Source of the DNA: Actinomycetes bacterium
Lineage (GTDB): Bacteria; Actinomycetota; Actinomycetes; Propionibacteriales; Propionibacteriaceae
NCBI GenBank assembly: GCA_023393755.1
Contig: JAEXCA010000026.1
Coordinates: forward strand, 1 to 17,812
Direction of reading: 5' to 3'
Length of the DNA stretch: 17,812 bases
The notes under the pieces were generated by a model. The model was not told the origin of the DNA and ran no database searches. It saw only the letters and a program-made list of their open reading frames with translations. Shown here in pieces: positions 1 to 5,921 of this stretch (position 1 is its first letter; each line of letters starts with the position of its first letter). Both the position numbers and the translations under genes were made by a program.

Positions 1-323
1 GGGTTGAGCCGCGCCGCGCCGGGGGCCGGCGCGTCCGCGGCCTGACGGCGCTTGTTCTCCGCCGCCCGCGGCTTGCGCTGCTTGCGCGCCGCTGCCGCCC
101 CGGGCTCGGCCGGCTCCGTTTCCGGACGTGGCTTGCGGCTCGACTTCGGCCGCAGGTCGGGCAACTGCAGGGCGTTGCTGCGCTGCTCCTCCACCGCCCG
201 CCGGGCCGCCTGGTGCACGGTGCGCTGCTGGACCCGGACGTTGATGAAGAAGCCGATCGCCAGGACCAGGATGGCCACCCCCAGCACGACGGTCGCGATC
301 ACCAGAACCTGCGTGATGTCCAT
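1..323 (-). CDS. Small single-pass membrane protein, 3' end cut by window edge
   Basis: The frame is open from an ATG at 323 to the window edge, giving 107 visible codons and no stop. A very good ribosome site (GAGGAGGACACC directly before the ATG) supports the start. Residues about 5-28 (ITQVLVIATVVLGVAILVLA and following) form one hydrophobic membrane segment with almost nothing before it. It is followed by a charged, low-complexity stretch rich in Ala, Pro, Lys and Arg, which I take to be cytoplasmic. I do not recognise the family and assign no function. It lies downstream of recX in the same direction, but a 203-nt gap with a strong hairpin separates them, so it is probably a separate transcription unit. 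The reading frame and start look sound; the C-terminus is unknown. Confidence 0.7.
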   Translation of the reverse strand, partial: MDITQVLVIATVVLGVAILVLAIGFFINVRVQQRTVHQAARRAVEEQRSNALQLPDLRPKSSRKPRPETEPAEPGAAAARKQRKPRAAENKRRQAADAPAPGAARLN

Positions 324-396
324 GGTGTCCTCCTCGTGCGGTTCGCGGCCCGTCACGAGGCACCTCGCTGAAGCGATTTGGCGGTCAGCGCCGCCT

Positions 397-423
397 AGGC
401 GTCCCGGGAATCCCGAGACGCCT
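397..423 (-). terminator. Hairpin downstream of recX, probable transcription terminator
   Basis: AGGCGTC (397-403) pairs perfectly with GACGCCT (417-423). Inside it, after one C/A mismatch, CGGGA (405-409) pairs with TCCCG (411-415) around a tiny loop. The stem lies about 100 nt past the recX stop and before the next minus-strand gene. No U-tract follows, as is common for actinobacterial hairpin terminators, so the role as a terminator is inferred from position and stem strength. A weaker GGCGG/CCGCC stem lies beside it at 380-395. Confidence 0.5.
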
Positions 424-526
424 TGCAGTGGGGTATCAGTCCCCGATCACAATCACTCAGCAATGGTGTCGCCATGACGCACCTTTCAGGCAGGGTAGGC
501 CCGGGCGTCACGGTTCTGCAAGCAAC

Positions 527-1003
527 TCAGGTCTCGTCCTCGACCCCGGGTTGATCCTCCAGGTCGTCGAGCACCTCGCGGGCGACCTGGGAGATCACTC
601 CCCAGCCGAACCCCCGGCGCTGCAGCAGACCGCACAGTCGCCGATAGCGGACCTGCCGCTCCAGCCCGGCCAGCGCCGGCATCCGCCGCCTGGCCAGTTC
701 GCGGGCCACGTCGAGATCGTCCTCTGCGGAACGTTCCGCCAGCGCCTGCTCGATCAGTTCCTCCGCCACTCCCTTGCCCGCCAGTTCGGCGGCCAGGACG
801 CGGCGTCCGCGCAGCCGGCGGTCGCCGGCGGCAACCCAGTCCCTGGCGAACTCGGCGTCGTCGAGCAGACCGACCTCGGTGAAGCGGTCGAGCACCTGCC
901 GCGCGGCGTCCTGGGGAACCTTGCGACGGGCCAGCGCCTGCGCCAACTCTGCCCGGGTCCGTTGCCGGACGGTGAGCTGGCGCAGTGCGATCTCGCGTGC
1001 CAC
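527..1003 (-). CDS. recX: Regulatory protein RecX
   Basis: RecX binds RecA filaments and modulates (usually inhibits) recombinase and coprotease activity. The 158-residue frame read from a GTG at 1003 has the family's all-helical repeats: REIALRQLTVRQRTRAELAQAL at the start, the FTEVGLLDDAEFARDWVAA segment, and the C-terminal RYRRLCGLLQRRGFGWGVI block. It directly follows recA in the same direction, the usual recA-recX arrangement. The GTG has no good ribosome site. The same frame stays open upstream and reads SGESADHDPETAEADPVAVA, a typical charged RecX N-terminus. It reaches a CTG at 1060 that overlaps the recA stop and is preceded by GGAGAGG at good distance. The real protein may therefore begin at 1060 (177 residues). 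Identity is secure; the start is not. Confidence 0.9.
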   Translation of the reverse strand: MAREIALRQLTVRQRTRAELAQALARRKVPQDAARQVLDRFTEVGLLDDAEFARDWVAAGDRRLRGRRVLAAELAGKGVAEELIEQALAERSAEDDLDVARELARRRMPALAGLERQVRYRRLCGLLQRRGFGWGVISQVAREVLDDLEDQPGVEDET

Positions 1004-1056
1004 CGCGACCGGATCCGCTTCGGCGGTCTCCGGGTCGTGGTCGGCCGATTCTCCGC

Positions 1057-2103
1057 TCAGAACTCGACCTCTCCGGTCACCGGGTCGATCCCCTCCGGCA
1101 CCTGCTCGGCACCGATCCCCAGCTGGCTGAGGATGCGGCGCTCGATCTCGTCGGCGATCTCCGGGTTGGTCTTGAGGTAGGTCCGGGCGTTCTCCTTGCC
1201 CTGACCGAGCTGTTCACCGTCATAGGTGAACCAGGCGCCGGCCTTGCGGATGATCCCGTTGTCCACCCCCAGGTCGATCAGGCCGCCCTCACGGCTGATC
1301 CCCTGGCCGTAGATGATGTCGAACTCGGCCTGCTTGAACGGCGGCGCGACCTTGTTCTTCACCACCTTCACCCGGGTGCGGTTGCCCACCATGTCGGAGC
1401 CGTCCTTGAGGGTCTCGATCCGGCGGACGTCCAGCCGCACCGAGGAGTAGAACTTCAGCGCCCGGCCACCGGTGGTGGTCTCCGGCGAGCCGAACATCAC
1501 GCCGATCTTCTCGCGCAACTGGTTGATGAAGATCGCGGTGGTGCCCGCGGTGGAGAGCGCACCGGTCATCTTGCGCAGCGCCTGGCTCATCAGCCGGGCC
1601 TGCAGGCCGACGTGGTTGTCCCCCATCTCGCCCTCGATCTCGGCCCGCGGGGTGAGCGCGGCCACCGAGTCGATCACGATCAGCGCCAGCGCGCCCGAGC
1701 GGACCAGGGTGTCGGCGATCTCCAGCGCCTGTTCGCCGTTGTCGGGCTGGCTGACCAGCAGTTCGTCGGTGTTCACGCCCAGCTTCGCGGCGTAGTCGGG
1801 GTCGAGCGCATGCTCGGCATCGATGAAGGCGCAGATGCCACCCGCGGCCTGCGCACTCGCGATGGCGTGCAACGCCACCGTCGTCTTGCCACTGGATTCC
1901 GGGCCGTAGATCTCGACCACCCGGCCCCGCGGCAGGCCGCCGATGCCGAGCGCGACATCGAGCGCGATCGCCCCGGTGGGGATCACCTCGATCGGTTGCC
2001 TGGTCTCCTCGCCCAGTCGCATCACCGAGCCGCGACCGTGCTGTTTCTCGATCTGGGCCAGCGCCGCCTCGAGCGCCTTGGCGCGATCCGCTACCGCCAT
2101 CAT
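1057..2103 (-). CDS. recA: Recombinase RecA
   Basis: RecA is the ATP-dependent strand-exchange protein of homologous recombination and the coprotease that triggers LexA self-cleavage in the SOS response. The Walker A motif GPESSGKTT lies near residues 67-75, FIDAEHALD follows near residue 93, and the loop region EKIGVMFGSPETTTGGRALKFYSS and the GISREG block are intact. The length is 348 residues, normal for the family, and there is no intein. Two adjacent ATGs (2103 and 2100) follow GAGGAAAGGACAG, and either is plausible. A farther GTG at 2130 is rejected because it would lie at or upstream of the transcription start predicted from the RecA-NDp promoter. recX follows immediately. Both a LexA box and a RecA-NDp promoter lie upstream (listed separately). 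Confidence 0.98.
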   Translation of the reverse strand: MMAVADRAKALEAALAQIEKQHGRGSVMRLGEETRQPIEVIPTGAIALDVALGIGGLPRGRVVEIYGPESSGKTTVALHAIASAQAAGGICAFIDAEHALDPDYAAKLGVNTDELLVSQPDNGEQALEIADTLVRSGALALIVIDSVAALTPRAEIEGEMGDNHVGLQARLMSQALRKMTGALSTAGTTAIFINQLREKIGVMFGSPETTTGGRALKFYSSVRLDVRRIETLKDGSDMVGNRTRVKVVKNKVAPPFKQAEFDIIYGQGISREGGLIDLGVDNGIIRKAGAWFTYDGEQLGQGKENARTYLKTNPEIADEIERRILSQLGIGAEQVPEGIDPVTGEVEF

Positions 2104-2130
2104 CTGTCCTTTCCTCGAACGCTGCCCCAC

Positions 2131-2153
2131 ACCATAGGAACCGGCACTGACAG
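2131..2153 (-). promoter_or_regulatory. RecA-NDp (PafBC-type, LexA-independent) promoter of recA
   Basis: On the minus strand TGTCAGTG (2152-2145), an 8-nt spacer (2144-2137) and TATGGT (2136-2131) fit the published RecA-NDp consensus TTGTCRGTG-N8-TAN3T; only the first T is replaced by C. Promoters of this type drive LexA-independent DNA-damage induction in mycobacteria through the PafBC regulator. The -10 hexamer lies about 27 nt before the recA ATG, predicting a short leader of about 20 nt that still contains the ribosome site. The match is seen directly; regulation by PafBC is inferred from the family. Confidence 0.8.
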
Positions 2154-2212
2154 TTGTGCCAACGACCTTCCGGACCTGTGGATGACCGGGTCACCGGCCT
2201 GACGTCGTCCAC

Positions 2213-2218
2213 AGCCTA
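2213..2218 (-). promoter_or_regulatory. Candidate upstream (LexA-controlled) -10 element of recA
   Basis: TAGGCT on the minus strand fits the actinobacterial -10 pattern TAN3T. It lies 2 nt downstream of the LexA box, which would place LexA in the promoter spacer where it could block RNA polymerase. No consensus -35 is visible. Two promoters, a LexA-controlled distal one and a RecA-NDp proximal one, is the layout known from Mycobacterium tuberculosis recA. The call rests on the hexamer and that analogy. Confidence 0.45.
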
Positions 2219-2219
2219 G

Positions 2220-2235
2220 GCGAACATCTGTTCGA
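2220..2235 (-). promoter_or_regulatory. LexA-binding SOS box upstream of recA
   Basis: The plus strand reads CGAACATCTGTTCG (2221-2234), a perfect CGAAC-N4-GTTCG palindrome matching the Gram-positive/actinobacterial SOS consensus TCGAAC-N4-GTTCGA. The outer bases are G on the left and A on the right, so one outer position deviates. It lies about 117 nt upstream of the recA ATG, as expected for LexA repression of recA. Confidence 0.88.
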
Positions 2236-2338
2236 AATCGAGTGGGAAACCGGCGTGTCGCGCCGCCGAATGTCGACGGGTAGCTCGGCATGGAACCAGA
2301 AGCCCAAGAAGCTCCTGACCCGTCCACGGCCTCGAGAC

Positions 2339-2355
2339 TTCGGGCGCCGCCCGAA
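2339..2355 (-). terminator. Hairpin after the ABC ATPase gene
   Basis: TTCGGGC (2339-2345) and GCCCGAA (2349-2355) are perfect complements around a 3-nt loop. The stem starts about 20 nt past the stop codon of the ATPase gene at 2375 and lies upstream of the recA control region, so it probably ends the ABC operon. There is no U-tract on the minus strand. Confidence 0.5.
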
Positions 2356-2374
2356 CCCCAGGGATCCTGGTGGG

Positions 2375-3166
2375 CTACTGCAACAGGGTGGCGTCGGAGA
2401 GCTCGGCGTCCTTGATCTTCTGGAACTCGGCCATCAGGTCGCCGACCTCCATGCCGGCCTTCCGGTCGTCGCGGATGTCCAGCACGATCCGTCCGGCATG
2501 CATCATGATCAGCCGGTTGCCCAGCTGGAGAGCCTGCTTCATGTTGTGGGTGACCATCAGGGTGGTCAGGTGGTGCTCCTCCACCAGCTCCCTGGTGAGC
2601 CGGGTCACCAGCGCGGCGCGCTGCGGGTCCAGCGCGGCGGTGTGCTCGTCCAGCAACAGGATCTTGGGGTGGGAGAAGGTCGCCATCAGCAGCGACAACG
2701 ACTGCCGCTGGCCGCCGGAGAGCAGGCCGACCCAATCCCGCAAGCGGTTCTCCAGGCCCTGTTCCAGCACGGTCAGCTGGCTGCGGAAGAACTCGCGCTT
2801 GGCCTTCGTCACGCCGAGCCGCAGCATCCGCCGCTTGCCGCGTTCCAGCGCCATGGCGAGGTTCTCCTCGATGGTCAGGTGCGGCGCGGTGCCGGCGGAC
2901 GGGTTCTGGAACACCCGTCCGATGTAGGCGGCGCGCTGGAAGTCGGTCAGCCGGGTGACGTCCCGGCCGTCGATCGCCACCCTGCCGGCGTCGGACCGGA
3001 TCGAGCCCGACACCACGTTCAGCAGGGTCGACTTGCCGGCGCCGTTCGAGCCGATCACGGTGGCGAAGTCGCGTGGCTCCAGGTGCAGGTCGATGCCGAC
3101 CAGCGCCTGACGTTCGTTGACGGTGCCCGGGAAGAAGGTCTTGCTGATCCCCTCGAGTCGCAACAT
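2375..3166 (-). CDS. ABC transporter ATP-binding protein (COG1101-like)
   Basis: This is the ATPase of a three-gene importer encoded with the permease and lipoprotein upstream; it would hydrolyse ATP at the inner face of the membrane. In the 263-residue protein the Walker A motif GSNGAGKST is at residues 39-47, the Q-loop VFQNPSAGTAP starts near 86, the signature LSGGQRQS is at 149-156, Walker B KILLLDE is near 168 with TAALD after it, and the switch histidine in VTHNMKQAL is near 207. The ATG at 3166 shares one base with the permease stop (TGATG) and follows GAGGAGGAACGCTG, so the genes are translationally coupled. An in-frame start farther upstream would lie inside the permease gene and is rejected. 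Relatives belong to the group with COG2984/COG4120 partners, some of which have been linked to tryptophan or tyrosine uptake. The substrate here cannot be read from sequence. Confidence 0.92.
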   Translation of the reverse strand: MLRLEGISKTFFPGTVNERQALVGIDLHLEPRDFATVIGSNGAGKSTLLNVVSGSIRSDAGRVAIDGRDVTRLTDFQRAAYIGRVFQNPSAGTAPHLTIEENLAMALERGKRRMLRLGVTKAKREFFRSQLTVLEQGLENRLRDWVGLLSGGQRQSLSLLMATFSHPKILLLDEHTAALDPQRAALVTRLTRELVEEHHLTTLMVTHNMKQALQLGNRLIMMHAGRIVLDIRDDRKAGMEVGDLMAEFQKIKDAELSDATLLQ

Positions 3167-4113
3167 CAGCGTTCCTCCTCCTGCGTGACTCCGGCGGGCA
3201 CGGGTTCGGCGTCGGCGCCGGGCTGCCCCTCCCCGCCGGGCCGGCGCCGGAACGCCGCCGGGACCTTGTGGAAGACCCGCCACTGCGGCAGCACCAGCGC
3301 CGCGACCACCAGCACCGCCGAGATCAGCTTCATGTCGTTGGGGTTCAGCCCGGCGGACAGCGCGACCTGGATCACCACCCGGTAGAGCACCGAGCCGAGC
3401 ACGACCGCGGACGCCGCCCGCAGCACGGTCAGCCGGCCGATCAGCGCCTGCCCGATGATCACCGAGGCCAGGCCTGCCACGATCATGCCGATCCCCATGC
3501 CGACGTCGGCGAACCCCTGGTACTGGGCGATCATCGATCCGGAGATCGCCACCAGCCCGTTGGAGAGCGCCAGGCCGAGGATCTTCTGGGCGTCGGTGGA
3601 GACCCCGAACGAGCGGATCATCTCCGGGCTGTCGCCGGTGCCGCGCATCGCCAGCCCCAGGTCGGTGTGCAGGAACCAGATGATCAACGCCAGCACCACC
3701 AGCGCGACCACGACCAGGATCGCCGGCCCCACCCAGGTGCCGAGCAGCTTCTCCGCCCGCAGCCCGGAGAAGAAGGTGTCGGCGCGCAACAGCGAGACGT
3801 TCGCCGAGCCCATGATCCGCAGGTTGATCGAGTACAGCCCGATCATCGTGATGATCCCCGCCAGCAGCCCGTCGATGTTGCCCTTGGTGTGCAGCAGGCC
3901 GGTGATCACGCCTGCGACCAGCCCCGCGGCGAAGGCCAGGAGCGTCGCCGTCCAGGGATCGAGGCCGGTGGCGATGCCGACCGCCGCGACCGCGCCGCCG
4001 GTGGTGAAGCTGCCGTCCACGGTCAGGTCGGGGAACTCGAGAATCCGGAAGGTCAGGTACACGCCGAGGGCCATGATCGCGTAGATCAGGCCCAACTCGA
4101 CAGCGGTGATCAT
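3166..4113 (-). CDS. ABC transporter permease (COG4120-like)
   Basis: This is a 315-residue integral membrane permease, largely hydrophobic, with about eight membrane segments. Examples are GLIYAIMALGVYLTFRI near the N-terminus, WVGPAILVVVALVVLALIIW in the middle and LISAVLVVAALVLPQW near the C-terminus. The sequence ILEFPDLTVDGSF soon after the first segment is typical of permeases related to the branched-chain amino-acid type that pair with COG2984 binding proteins. The ATG at 4113 is chosen because GAGGAACTGCC precedes it; a GTG at 4137 in the same frame lies in the arm of a strong hairpin. The C-terminal tail is polar, Pro/Gly/Glu-rich and ends one base into the ATPase gene. The role as channel subunit of the importer is clear from family and context; the substrate is unknown. 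Confidence 0.9.
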   Translation of the reverse strand: MITAVELGLIYAIMALGVYLTFRILEFPDLTVDGSFTTGGAVAAVGIATGLDPWTATLLAFAAGLVAGVITGLLHTKGNIDGLLAGIITMIGLYSINLRIMGSANVSLLRADTFFSGLRAEKLLGTWVGPAILVVVALVVLALIIWFLHTDLGLAMRGTGDSPEMIRSFGVSTDAQKILGLALSNGLVAISGSMIAQYQGFADVGMGIGMIVAGLASVIIGQALIGRLTVLRAASAVVLGSVLYRVVIQVALSAGLNPNDMKLISAVLVVAALVLPQWRVFHKVPAAFRRRPGGEGQPGADAEPVPAGVTQEEER

Positions 4114-4135
4114 GGCAGTTCCTCGGTTGGACGAC

Positions 4136-4164
4136 ACTCCGCGGGGGCCGGGCCCCCGCGGAGT
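4136..4164 (-). repeat. 13-bp perfect hairpin between binding-protein and permease genes
   Basis: ACTCCGCGGGGGC (4136-4148) and GCCCCCGCGGAGT (4152-4164) are perfect inverted copies with a 3-nt loop. The stem fills most of the 61-nt gap between the lipoprotein stop and the permease start. Such intra-operon stems commonly act as partial terminators or stabilise upstream mRNA so that more binding protein than permease is made. The structure is seen directly; the role is inferred. Confidence 0.75.
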
Positions 4165-4174
4165 GCGCTGGCGA

Positions 4175-5197
4175 CTACTGGGTGATGTTCTCCGGCTTGG
4201 CCTGGTCGATCAGCGCCTGCGGCAGGGTGACCCCCATCCGCTCGGCGGCCCCCAGGTTCAGGTAGACGTCCAGGTTGGTCTGGGTCTCCACCGGGGTGGT
4301 GGCGGGGTCGGCGCCCTCGGTGAGGATCCGGATCGCCTGCTGACCGGTCTGCCGGCCCAGTTCGTAGTAGGAGAGGCCGTAGGTGGCGATCGCGCCCGCC
4401 TTGACCGTGCCGGCCTCGGCGCCGAAGACCGGGATCTGCTTGGTCTCGGCGACGCCCAGCACGGCGTTGATCGAGGAGACCACGGTGTTGTCGGTCGGGA
4501 TGTAGATCGCGTCCACGTCACCCAGCGACTCGGTGGCCTGCTGCACGTCGGCGGTGGTCGGCGCGGAGGCCTCCTTCACCTCGATGCCGAGCGGGGCGGC
4601 GGCCTCCTTGACCCAGGCGACCTGGGTGACCGAGTTGTCCTCGCCGCTGTTGTAGATCACCCCGAGGGTCTTCACCTCCGGCACCACCTGCTTGATCAGG
4701 TCGAGCTGCTCCTTGACCGGGTTGGCGTCGGAGGTGCCGGTGACGTTGGCTCCCGGAGCCTCCCACGAGGCCACCAACTGGGCGCCCACCGGGTCGGTGA
4801 CGGCGGTGAACAGCACCGGCACGTCGCTGATCTTCTGGGCCACGGCCTGGGCGGTCGGGGTGGCGATCGCCAGGATCAAGTCATGGTTGGCATCGGCGAA
4901 GGTCCCGGCGATGTTCGCCGCGGTGGACTGGTCGCCCTGCGCGTTCTGCTCGTCGTAGGTGACCTCCAGGCCGGCTTCCTTCAGCGCGTCCTTGAAGCCC
5001 TCCCGCGCGGCGTCCAGCGCCTCGTGGGTGATGATCTGGGTGATCCCGATGGAGTACGTCTTCGGCGGCTGGCTGGCCTGTGGGGCGGCGGACGACGATT
5101 CGGCGGGCAGCGGCGTGGCCGGCGTGCCACCAGCGCAGGCGGTCAGGGCGAGGCTGGCCAGCGCCGCGATCGCGGCCAGCCGGAGGGGCTTCAACAC
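4175..5197 (-). CDS. ABC transporter substrate-binding lipoprotein (COG2984 / PF04392-like)
   Basis: This is a 340-residue extracytoplasmic solute-binding protein. A GTG at 5197 starts a short positively charged n-region, a hydrophobic stretch and the lipobox LTAC with the cysteine at residue 21, so it should be lipid-anchored on the outer face of the membrane. A Ser/Ala/Pro-rich linker leads into the periplasmic-binding fold: KTYSIGITQIITHEALDAAREGF, ADANHDLILAIATPTAQAVAQ, VPVLFTAVTDPVGAQLV, VKTLGVIYNSGEDNS and AIYIPTDNTVVSSINAVL are characteristic of the PF04392 family. AAAGGA lies upstream of the GTG at slightly long spacing. Longer in-frame starts would place charged, proline-rich sequence before the signal peptide and are rejected. 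It is first in the ABC operon. The ligand is unknown; some relatives bind aromatic amino acids. Confidence 0.92.
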   Translation of the reverse strand: MLKPLRLAAIAALASLALTACAGGTPATPLPAESSSAAPQASQPPKTYSIGITQIITHEALDAAREGFKDALKEAGLEVTYDEQNAQGDQSTAANIAGTFADANHDLILAIATPTAQAVAQKISDVPVLFTAVTDPVGAQLVASWEAPGANVTGTSDANPVKEQLDLIKQVVPEVKTLGVIYNSGEDNSVTQVAWVKEAAAPLGIEVKEASAPTTADVQQATESLGDVDAIYIPTDNTVVSSINAVLGVAETKQIPVFGAEAGTVKAGAIATYGLSYYELGRQTGQQAIRILTEGADPATTPVETQTNLDVYLNLGAAERMGVTLPQALIDQAKPENITQ

Positions 5198-5262
5198 GGT
5201 GGGAGATCCTTTCCATTGCTCAACCGCCGCCCAGCGCGCAGGGCTGAGGGACGGTGAGCCGA

Positions 5263-5268
5263 AGCCTA
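5263..5268 (-). promoter_or_regulatory. Candidate -10 element of the ABC importer operon
   Basis: TAGGCT on the minus strand fits TAN3T and lies 65 nt upstream of the lipoprotein GTG, after the hairpin that follows the DUF3046 gene. The same hexamer appears in front of recA and ftsK in this window. No -35 consensus is visible, so this rests on the hexamer and its position. Confidence 0.35.
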
Positions 5269-5298
5269 GGGCGTGCGGCGGCCCGCCGGGTGCACATC

Positions 5299-5313
5299 CC
5301 ACCCAGCGGGTGG
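5299..5313 (-). terminator. Hairpin directly after the DUF3046 gene
   Basis: CCACCC (5299-5304) and GGGTGG (5308-5313) pair perfectly with a 3-nt loop, starting 4 nt beyond the DUF3046 stop codon on the minus strand. A second stem, CGGCG/CGCCG, follows at 5276-5288. Position suggests termination or attenuation between the clgR-like/DUF3046 pair and the ABC operon. No U-tract is present. Confidence 0.4.
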
Positions 5314-5317
5314 CGGA

Positions 5318-5512
5318 TCAGCGCTCGGATTCGGGGACGTCCAGGCTGACGCAGGCCGCCAGCCAGATCCGGCGTACCGCGAGGCCGTCGTTCAGCGCCT
5401 GCCGGACGGTGCGTCCACCCAGGTCGGTATGCACCACCGACTCGGCCCAGGCGGGGGCGTAGGCCTCACCCAGCAGGGCGCGCAGCCGCTTCCAGAGTTC
5501 GGTCTCGCGCAC
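5318..5512 (-). CDS. DUF3046 family protein
   Basis: This is a 64-residue protein of a short actinobacterial family of unknown function usually found next to recA and the clgR-type gene (Mycobacterium tuberculosis Rv2738c is the example I recall). The diagnostic features are an N-terminal MRETELWKRL, an AYAPAWAESVV segment, LGGRTVRQALNDGLAVRRIW and a final ACVSLDVPESER; family members share the GRT-xx-QA and DVP patterns. It starts at a GTG at 5512, 8 nt after the stop of the upstream regulator. A GAGG that overlaps that stop codon can serve as its ribosome site, so the two genes are probably cotranscribed and coupled. No catalytic residues or membrane segments are visible. Confidence 0.85.
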   Translation of the reverse strand: MRETELWKRLRALLGEAYAPAWAESVVHTDLGGRTVRQALNDGLAVRRIWLAACVSLDVPESER

Positions 5513-5520
5513 CTGCGGCC

Positions 5521-5826
5521 TCAGGCCGCCGCGACGGTCTGGCGGCGGACCGGAAGCGCGGTGACACTGGCCCGGGCGTCGATCTGGTCGCCGACCCGGC
5601 GCAGCAGGCTGGAGAGCGGGATGCCCAGGGCGCCGCAGATCGCGTTCAGCAGTTCGCTGGAGGCCTCCTTCTGGCCACGCTCGATCTCGGAGAGATAACC
5701 CAGGCTGACCCTCGCCTTCGCGGAGACCTCGCGGAGCGTGAGGCTCTCCGCCCGCCGCAGTTCGCGCAGCGTCTCACCGAGCGCTTCGCGCATCAGCACC
5801 GGGCGTTCCGGGAGGGTCATCACCAT
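5521..5826 (-). CDS. clgR: XRE-family transcriptional regulator, ClgR-like
   Basis: This is a 101-residue DNA-binding protein. The helix-turn-helix is LTLREVSAKARVSLGYLSEIERGQKEASSELLNAI (about residues 29-63). The SLGYLSEIERGxKExSSELL stretch is the hallmark of the ClgR group, which in actinobacteria activates clp protease and other proteostasis genes. The location beside pgsA, ftsK and recA matches the mycobacterial clgR locus (Rv2745c). The tail after residue 75 is short and ends in three alanines; several actinobacterial ClgR proteins end in Ala-Ala and are themselves Clp substrates, so the AAA end may be a degron (inference). The ATG at 5826 has no ribosome site but lies 7 nt after a TAGAGT -10-like hexamer, so the mRNA is probably leaderless. 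A shorter start at 5820 is possible. Confidence 0.85.
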   Translation of the reverse strand: MVMTLPERPVLMREALGETLRELRRAESLTLREVSAKARVSLGYLSEIERGQKEASSELLNAICGALGIPLSSLLRRVGDQIDARASVTALPVRRQTVAAA

Positions 5827-5833
5827 GGAGGGA

Positions 5834-5839
5834 ACTCTA
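5834..5839 (-). promoter_or_regulatory. -10 element giving a leaderless clgR-like mRNA
   Basis: TAGAGT on the minus strand (TAN3T) is followed by exactly 7 nt and then the ATG at 5826. Transcription would therefore start at or within a base of the A of ATG, and there is no Shine-Dalgarno sequence. Leaderless messages are frequent in actinobacteria. Confidence 0.55.
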
Positions 5840-5872
5840 CCTGTCGATCTGGCAAGGGGTCTGGACGCTCAT

Positions 5873-5893
5873 ACAACACCACGCCGGTGTCGT
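5873..5893 (-). terminator. Stem-loop downstream of pgsA
   Basis: ACACC (5876-5880) and GGTGT (5886-5890) pair around a 5-nt loop. Allowing one G-U pair in the minus-strand RNA, the stem extends to 8 bp (5873-5893). It begins about 29 nt after the pgsA stop and precedes the clgR-like promoter, so it may end the ftsK-rimO-pgsA unit. No U-tract follows; this is a modest candidate. Confidence 0.3.
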
Positions 5894-5921
5894 CTTGTTC
5901 CCACGGCCGGCTTCCTCCGGC

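Noticed and set aside
52..477. Plus-strand open frame at the left edge
   Set aside because: It overlaps the partial minus-strand membrane protein, which has a strong ribosome site and a clear membrane segment. The plus frame has neither.
1057..2103. Possible intein in recA
   Set aside because: RecA is of normal length, with its Walker A and loop regions uninterrupted.
985..2202. Plus-strand open frame opposite recA
   Set aside because: It is antisense to recA and rich in Arg, His, Asp and Leu. It is the reverse-frame shadow of a conserved gene.
4106..5257. Plus-strand open frame opposite the ABC lipoprotein gene
   Set aside because: Gly/Arg/Val repeats typical of a GC-rich antisense frame; the minus strand encodes an intact lipoprotein.
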